NCBI GenBank assembly: GCA_037445085.1
Contig: JBBILG010000072.1
Location: forward strand, 1-9,079
Direction: 5' to 3'
Origin: JBBILG01 sp037445085
Lineage (GTDB): Bacteria; Pseudomonadota; Gammaproteobacteria; Burkholderiales; Methylophilaceae
Length of the DNA stretch: 9,079 nt
Both the position numbers and the translations under genes were made by a program. The notes below the pieces were generated by a model. That model had not been told where the DNA came from. It made no database searches and worked only from the letters and a program-made list of their open reading frames with translations. This document shows, piece by piece, positions 5,829 through 9,079 of this stretch. Numbering within the stretch: position 1 is the first letter of the stretch; each line of letters opens with the position of its first letter.

Positions 5829-6212
5829 TCAGCTCCCCGCCGGCGCCGTCTCCGGCTGGGGCTGGGGTGCGGCGGGCGCCGCCGCTGCTTCCGTGTCTGC
5901 CGTGTCCGCCGCCGCTTCTGCCGCTTCCGCTGTCCCTTCCTGCGCCATCGTGGACTTGCCGCCGCGCATGTCGGGGTCGAGCTTGCCGGCCTTGATGTCC
6001 GCGTCGGCCAATTTCCAGCCGTCGAGGATGTAAGAGGGGCTGTAGGTGTCGTTCTCCTTCATGCAGTCTTCCGGCGACTTCATGGAGACGCGGCAGGCAA
6101 AGCCGATCGCCTCGGCGTCGGCGACCTGCCGGTCGGCGGCGCCGGTGAGCCGGTCGCAGCCGGCGAGCGCCGTCAGCAACAGGGCGAGGACTGCGGCGCG
6201 GCGCACGCTCAC
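5829..6212 (-). CDS. Small putative lipoprotein of unknown function
   Basis: A 127-residue protein starts at a GTG (6212) that overlaps the rpe stop as GTGA and ends 4 nt before gph. The N terminus is a clear lipoprotein signal: positive residues RR at 4-5, a hydrophobic stretch AAVLALLLTALAG, then the lipobox L-A-G-C with Cys19. Asp20 follows the cysteine, which in E. coli favours retention in the inner membrane. The mature part has two further cysteines (Cys40, Cys50), about 70 residues of ordinary composition including YSPSYILDGWKLADADIKAG, and a low-complexity Ala/Glu/Pro/Gln tail from about residue 93 that resembles a disordered linker. I do not recognise the family. Its tight packing shows it is cotranscribed with rpe and gph, but this gives no function. 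A second GTG two codons on is an alternative start. Confidence 0.8.
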   Translation of the reverse strand: MSVRRAAVLALLLTALAGCDRLTGAADRQVADAEAIGFACRVSMKSPEDCMKENDTYSPSYILDGWKLADADIKAGKLDPDMRGGKSTMAQEGTAEAAEAAADTADTEAAAAPAAPQPQPETAPAGS

Positions 6213-6907
6213 ACCTTGGCCAGCTCGGCGCGCAGGGCGGCGACGATACTGTTGTAACGGTTGGGGTCGCTGTCCTTGCCGGCGCCGAACAGCGCGGAGC
6301 CGCACACGAAGGTGTCGGCGCCGGCGCGGGCGATTTCGGCGATGTTGGCGGTGTTCACGCCACCGTCGATTTCCAGCCAGATTTCGCGGCCGGTCTTTTC
6401 CGTGTAGGCGTCGATCTTGGCGCGGGCCATGCGCAGCTTGTTGAACGCCTCGGGGATGAACTTCTGGCCGCCGAAGCCGGGGTTGACGGACATCAGCAGC
6501 ACCATGTCGAGCTTGTCCATCACGTGGTCCATGTAGTCCAGCGGCGTGGCCGGGTTGAACACCAGGCCGGCCTTGCAGCCATTGTCCCTGATCAGGGCGA
6601 GCGAGCGGTCGACGTGCTCGGAAGCCTCGGGGTGGAAGGTGATGATGTTGGCGCCGGCCTTGGCGAAATCGGGAATGATGCGGTCCACCGGCTTGACCAT
6701 CAGGTGCACGTCGACGATGGCGTCGGTGTGCGGGCGGATGGCCTGGCACACCAACGGGCCTATGGTCAGGTTGGGCACGTAGTGGTTGTCCATCACGTCG
6801 AAGTGGACGATGTCGGAGCCGGAGGCGATGGCGTCCCTGATTTCCTGGCCGAGCCTGGCGAAGTCGGCCGACAGGATGCTGGGGGCGATGCGGAATGGTC
6901 TGCTCAT
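6209..6907 (-). CDS. rpe: Ribulose-phosphate 3-epimerase Rpe
   Basis: Rpe interconverts ribulose 5-phosphate and xylulose 5-phosphate in the pentose phosphate pathway, or in the Calvin cycle if the organism fixes CO2. The 232-residue protein is a typical TIM barrel of this family. It shows IAPSILSADF at 7-16, the metal and catalytic residues His35 and Asp37 in VHFDVMDNHYVPN, His68 in DVHLMV, the phosphate-binding loop NPGFGGQ at 142-148, and the second catalytic aspartate Asp181 in LEIDGGV. The start ATG is preceded by GGGAG at 7 nt, a good ribosome binding site. It is the first gene of the leftward cluster and faces hemA divergently. Its stop overlaps the start of the lipoprotein gene. Confidence 0.97.
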   Translation of the reverse strand: MSRPFRIAPSILSADFARLGQEIRDAIASGSDIVHFDVMDNHYVPNLTIGPLVCQAIRPHTDAIVDVHLMVKPVDRIIPDFAKAGANIITFHPEASEHVDRSLALIRDNGCKAGLVFNPATPLDYMDHVMDKLDMVLLMSVNPGFGGQKFIPEAFNKLRMARAKIDAYTEKTGREIWLEIDGGVNTANIAEIARAGADTFVCGSALFGAGKDSDPNRYNSIVAALRAELAKV

Positions 6908-7026
6908 GGATCTTCTCCCTCAATGAGGCTTCTTGAAAGCGCAAAACAGGAATTTTAACCGCAATCGGCAGCGTCTAACAGTCTGAAATTGTTGCCTAAG
7001 CCCGGCCGATACAGGAAAATTGCGGC
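6908..7026. promoter_or_regulatory. Divergent intergenic region between rpe and hemA
   Basis: This is the only sizeable intergenic region (119 bp) and the AT-richest stretch of the window, so promoters for both operons are expected here. Leftward, TAAAAT (6957-6952) matches the -10 consensus at five of six positions and would place the rpe start of transcription near 6945. No good -35 lies at standard spacing. Rightward, TTGAAA (6933-6938) is a fair -35, but no convincing -10 follows at 16-18 bp. A short perfect palindrome, CCTCAATGAGG (6918-6928), lies in the rpe leader next to its ribosome binding site. The hemA ribosome binding site is AGGA at 7013-7016, 10 nt from the ATG. Promoter positions are tentative. 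Confidence 0.45.
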
Positions 7027-8271
7027 ATGCATCTGTTTACTCTCGGCGTCAACCACACCACCGCCCCACTGTCCATCCGCGAGCACGTCGCCTTTCATAG
7101 CGAGAGTACGGGGCAGGCCCTGCGCGACCTGGTCACGCACCGGCCGGTGAAGGAAGCCGCCATTCTGTCCACCTGCAATCGCACCGAGCTCTACTGCAAC
7201 ACCGACGAGCCGCAGGCGGCGCTGGACTGGCTGGCGCGCTACCACCGTCTGCAGCCCGATGCCATCCACCCCTACACCTACACGCTGCCCAGCCGTGATG
7301 CGGTCAGGCACGCCTTTCGCGTCGCTGCCGGGCTGGATTCCATGGTGCTGGGCGAGCCGCAGATTCTCGGCCAGATGAAGCAGGCGGTGAAGGTGGCCGA
7401 ACATGCCGGCACACTGGGCACCCTGCTGCACAAGCTGTTCCAGAAGACCTTTGCCGTCGCCAAGGAGGTGCGCAGCACCACCAGCATAGGCGCGAGCTCG
7501 ATTTCCCTGGCGGCTGCTTCGGTCAGGCTGGCGCAGCGCATCTTCGGCGATCTCGGCTCGCTCAGGATTCTGTTCATCGGTGCCGGGGAGATGGTCGAGC
7601 TGTGCGCCGAACACTTTGCCGCCCAGCGGCCGCGCGCCATTACCGTGGCCAACCGCACGCTGGAGCGCGGCGCGGCGCTGGCATCCCGCTTCGGCGGTCA
7701 GGCCATCTTGCTGGCCGATCTGCCGGAGCGGTTGGCCGATCACGACATCGTCGTCACCTGCACCGCCAGCCAGTTGCCCATCGTCGGGCTGGGAATGGTG
7801 GAGCGCGCGGTCAAGGCGCGCAAGCACCGCCCCATCTTCATGGTGGATCTGGCGGTGCCGCGCGACGTGGAAAGCGAGGTCGCCGAGTTGGACGACGTAT
7901 TTCTCTACACCGTGGACGACCTCGCGCAACTGGTGCAGGAAGGCATGGGCAACCGCCGGCAGGCGGCGGAGGAAGCCGAGTCCATCATCGACATCCGCGT
8001 CGAAAACTTCATGCACTGGCTGGAAGTGCGCGAGGCGGTGCCCACCATACGCGCCCTGCGCGACCACGCCGAGCGCGTGCGCCGGCGCGAGACGGAGAAG
8101 GCGCTCAAGCGCCTGGCGCGTGGCGACGATCCGCAGCAGGTGCTGGAGGTTCTGGGTAACACCCTGACCAACAAATTCCTGCATGCGCCCAGCCATGCGC
8201 TCAACACCACCAGCGGCGACCAGCGCGCGGCGCTCGAGGCGCTGCTGCGGCAGCTCTACCAGATTCTATGA
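7027..8271 (+). CDS. hemA: Glutamyl-tRNA reductase HemA
   Basis: HemA reduces glutamyl-tRNA(Glu) with NADPH to glutamate-1-semialdehyde, the committed step of C5-pathway tetrapyrrole synthesis. The 414-residue protein has normal length and begins with the family-typical LFTLGVNHTTAP. The catalytic cysteine is Cys50 in LSTCNRTELY. The substrate-binding segment GLDSMVLGEPQILGQMK spans 102-118. The NADPH-binding Rossmann loop GAGEM is at 185-189, and VDLAVPRDV lies at 273-281. The C-terminal dimerisation helices (about 310-414) include the REAVPTIRALR segment. The ATG has AGGA 10 nt upstream. Its stop overlaps the prfA start, a common proteobacterial arrangement. In enterobacteria HemA is controlled by haem-dependent proteolysis, but nothing here shows whether this applies. 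Confidence 0.97.
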   Translation: MHLFTLGVNHTTAPLSIREHVAFHSESTGQALRDLVTHRPVKEAAILSTCNRTELYCNTDEPQAALDWLARYHRLQPDAIHPYTYTLPSRDAVRHAFRVAAGLDSMVLGEPQILGQMKQAVKVAEHAGTLGTLLHKLFQKTFAVAKEVRSTTSIGASSISLAAASVRLAQRIFGDLGSLRILFIGAGEMVELCAEHFAAQRPRAITVANRTLERGAALASRFGGQAILLADLPERLADHDIVVTCTASQLPIVGLGMVERAVKARKHRPIFMVDLAVPRDVESEVAELDDVFLYTVDDLAQLVQEGMGNRRQAAEEAESIIDIRVENFMHWLEVREAVPTIRALRDHAERVRRRETEKALKRLARGDDPQQVLEVLGNTLTNKFLHAPSHALNTTSGDQRAALEALLRQLYQIL

Positions 8272-9079
8272 AACCTTCCATCGCCAACAAGCTGGCCGGC
8301 CTCTGCGACCGGCTGGAGGAGCTCAACCGTTTGCTCGCCACTCCCGAGGCCGCCGCCGACATGGACGGCTACCGCAGGCTGTCGCGCGAACATGCGGAGC
8401 TTGCGCCCATCGTCGAGCACTACCACGCTTACCGGCAGATCGAGGCCGACATCGCCGCCGCGCAGGAGATGGCCGCCGACCCCGAGATGCGCGCTTTCGC
8501 CGAAGAGGAAATCGTTGCCGGCAAGACCAGGCTGGAGACGGCCGGCCTGGAACTGCAGAAGTTGCTGCTGCCGCGAGATCCCAACGACGAGCGCGGCGTG
8601 TTCCTGGAAATCCGCGCCGGCACCGGCGGTGACGAGTCGGCGCTGTTCGCCGGCGACCTGTTCCGTATGTACAGTCGCTATGCCGAGCGCCGGCGCTGGA
8701 AGGTGGAAGTGGTGTCGGCCAGCGAATCGGAGTTGGGCGGCTACAAGGAAATCATCGCCCGCATCCACGGCGAGGGCGTCTATTCCCGCCTGAAGTTCGA
8801 ATCCGGCGGCCATCGCGTGCAGCGCGTGCCGGAAACCGAGGCGCAGGGACGCATCCACACTTCCGCCTGCACCGTTGCCGTCATGCCGGAAGCGGACGAG
8901 ATCGCCGAGGTGGCGATCAACCCGGCCGACCTACGCATCGACACCTTTCGCGCCAGCGGCGCCGGCGGCCAGCACATCAACAAGACCGATTCGGCGGTGC
9001 GCATCACCCACCTCCCCACCGGCATCGTCGTCGAATGCCAGGACGACCGCTCGCAGCACCGCAACAAGGCGCAGGCGAT
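8268..9079 (+). CDS. prfA: Peptide chain release factor 1 PrfA (3' end cut off)
   Basis: RF1 recognises UAA and UAG in the ribosomal A site and triggers release of the finished protein. The ATG at 8268 overlaps the hemA stop (ATGA), and the frame stays open to the window edge. About 270 of roughly 360 residues are present. An N-terminal helical domain (1-100) is followed by the AGTGGDESALFAGDL segment at 117-131, the codon-recognition PxT motif as PET at 188-190 (typical of RF1, whereas RF2 has SPF), the HTSACTVAVMPE block, and GAGGQHINKTDSA with the catalytic GGQ at 233-235. These positions equal those of E. coli RF1. It is cotranscribed with hemA. The modification enzyme gene prmC (hemK) usually follows but lies outside the window. 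Confidence 0.96.
   Translation, partial: MKPSIANKLAGLCDRLEELNRLLATPEAAADMDGYRRLSREHAELAPIVEHYHAYRQIEADIAAAQEMAADPEMRAFAEEEIVAGKTRLETAGLELQKLLLPRDPNDERGVFLEIRAGTGGDESALFAGDLFRMYSRYAERRRWKVEVVSASESELGGYKEIIARIHGEGVYSRLKFESGGHRVQRVPETEAQGRIHTSACTVAVMPEADEIAEVAINPADLRIDTFRASGAGGQHINKTDSAVRITHLPTGIVVECQDDRSQHRNKAQA

Noticed and set aside
6918..6928. Palindrome CCTCAATGAGG as an operator
   Set aside because: It is only 11 bp, overlaps the rpe ribosome binding region, and such short palindromes are expected by chance. No second copy was seen near the promoter.
5829..6944. Single 371-codon minus-strand frame spanning rpe and the lipoprotein
   Set aside because: Its first two thirds are the rpe region read out of frame. 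Only its last 127 codons, from the GTG at 6212, look like a real protein with a signal peptide.
6933..6961. hemA promoter with -35 TTGAAA
   Set aside because: No acceptable -10 hexamer occurs at 16-18 bp. The match is too weak to call a separate feature and is mentioned only in the intergenic entry.
6955..8196. Minus-strand open frame (413 codons) opposite hemA
   Set aside because: It mirrors the complete hemA gene, has no recognisable domain, and its composition is typical of an antisense shadow.
1..9079. Search for mobile elements, CRISPR, tRNA, rRNA or defence genes
   Set aside because: No transposase, integrase, regularly spaced repeats, terminal inverted repeats or RNA gene signatures were seen. 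All of the sequence is taken up by housekeeping genes with consistent composition.

Overview
The window is GC-rich (about two thirds G+C by eye), gene-dense bacterial chromosome. It contains only housekeeping metabolism and translation genes, with no mobile element, CRISPR array, tRNA or rRNA. The protein families and the orders rpe-gph-trpE and hemA-prfA point to a Betaproteobacterium. This is an inference from gene order and protein resemblance, and I cannot name the genus.

Two divergent transcription units leave a 119-bp intergenic region at 6908-7026. Rightward (+) are hemA (glutamyl-tRNA reductase) and prfA (peptide chain release factor 1, cut by the window end), joined by an ATGA overlap. 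Leftward (-) is a long, tightly packed cluster. In order of transcription it holds rpe, a small uncharacterised lipoprotein gene, gph, a 14-codon tryptophan-rich leader peptide (trpL-like), trpE, fabA, fabB, trpG, trpD and the first codons of a further gene, probably trpC.

Two things stand out. First, the gap between gph and trpE holds a short ORF, MPRFPSRTGWRWWR-stop, with three Trp codons in its last five sense codons. This is the signature of a tryptophan attenuation leader, and automated annotation would probably miss it because of its size. A classical attenuator hairpin is not obvious, but mutually exclusive GC-rich pairings and a run of seven T next to the trpE start are present.

Second, the unsaturated fatty acid pair fabA-fabB sits inside the trp operon, between the two anthranilate synthase subunit genes trpE and trpG. 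fabB is only 3 nt from trpG. A probable intrinsic terminator and a second hairpin lie between trpE and fabA. The cluster may therefore be split into a Trp-regulated part (trpE) and a part (fabAB-trpGDC) transcribed partly by read-through or from its own promoter.

Functionally, trpE and trpG make anthranilate from chorismate and glutamine, and trpD adds the phosphoribosyl group. rpe and gph belong to pentose-phosphate and phosphoglycolate metabolism. fabA and fabB introduce and then extend the cis double bond in fatty acids. hemA commits glutamyl-tRNA to haem synthesis, and prfA terminates translation at UAA and UAG.
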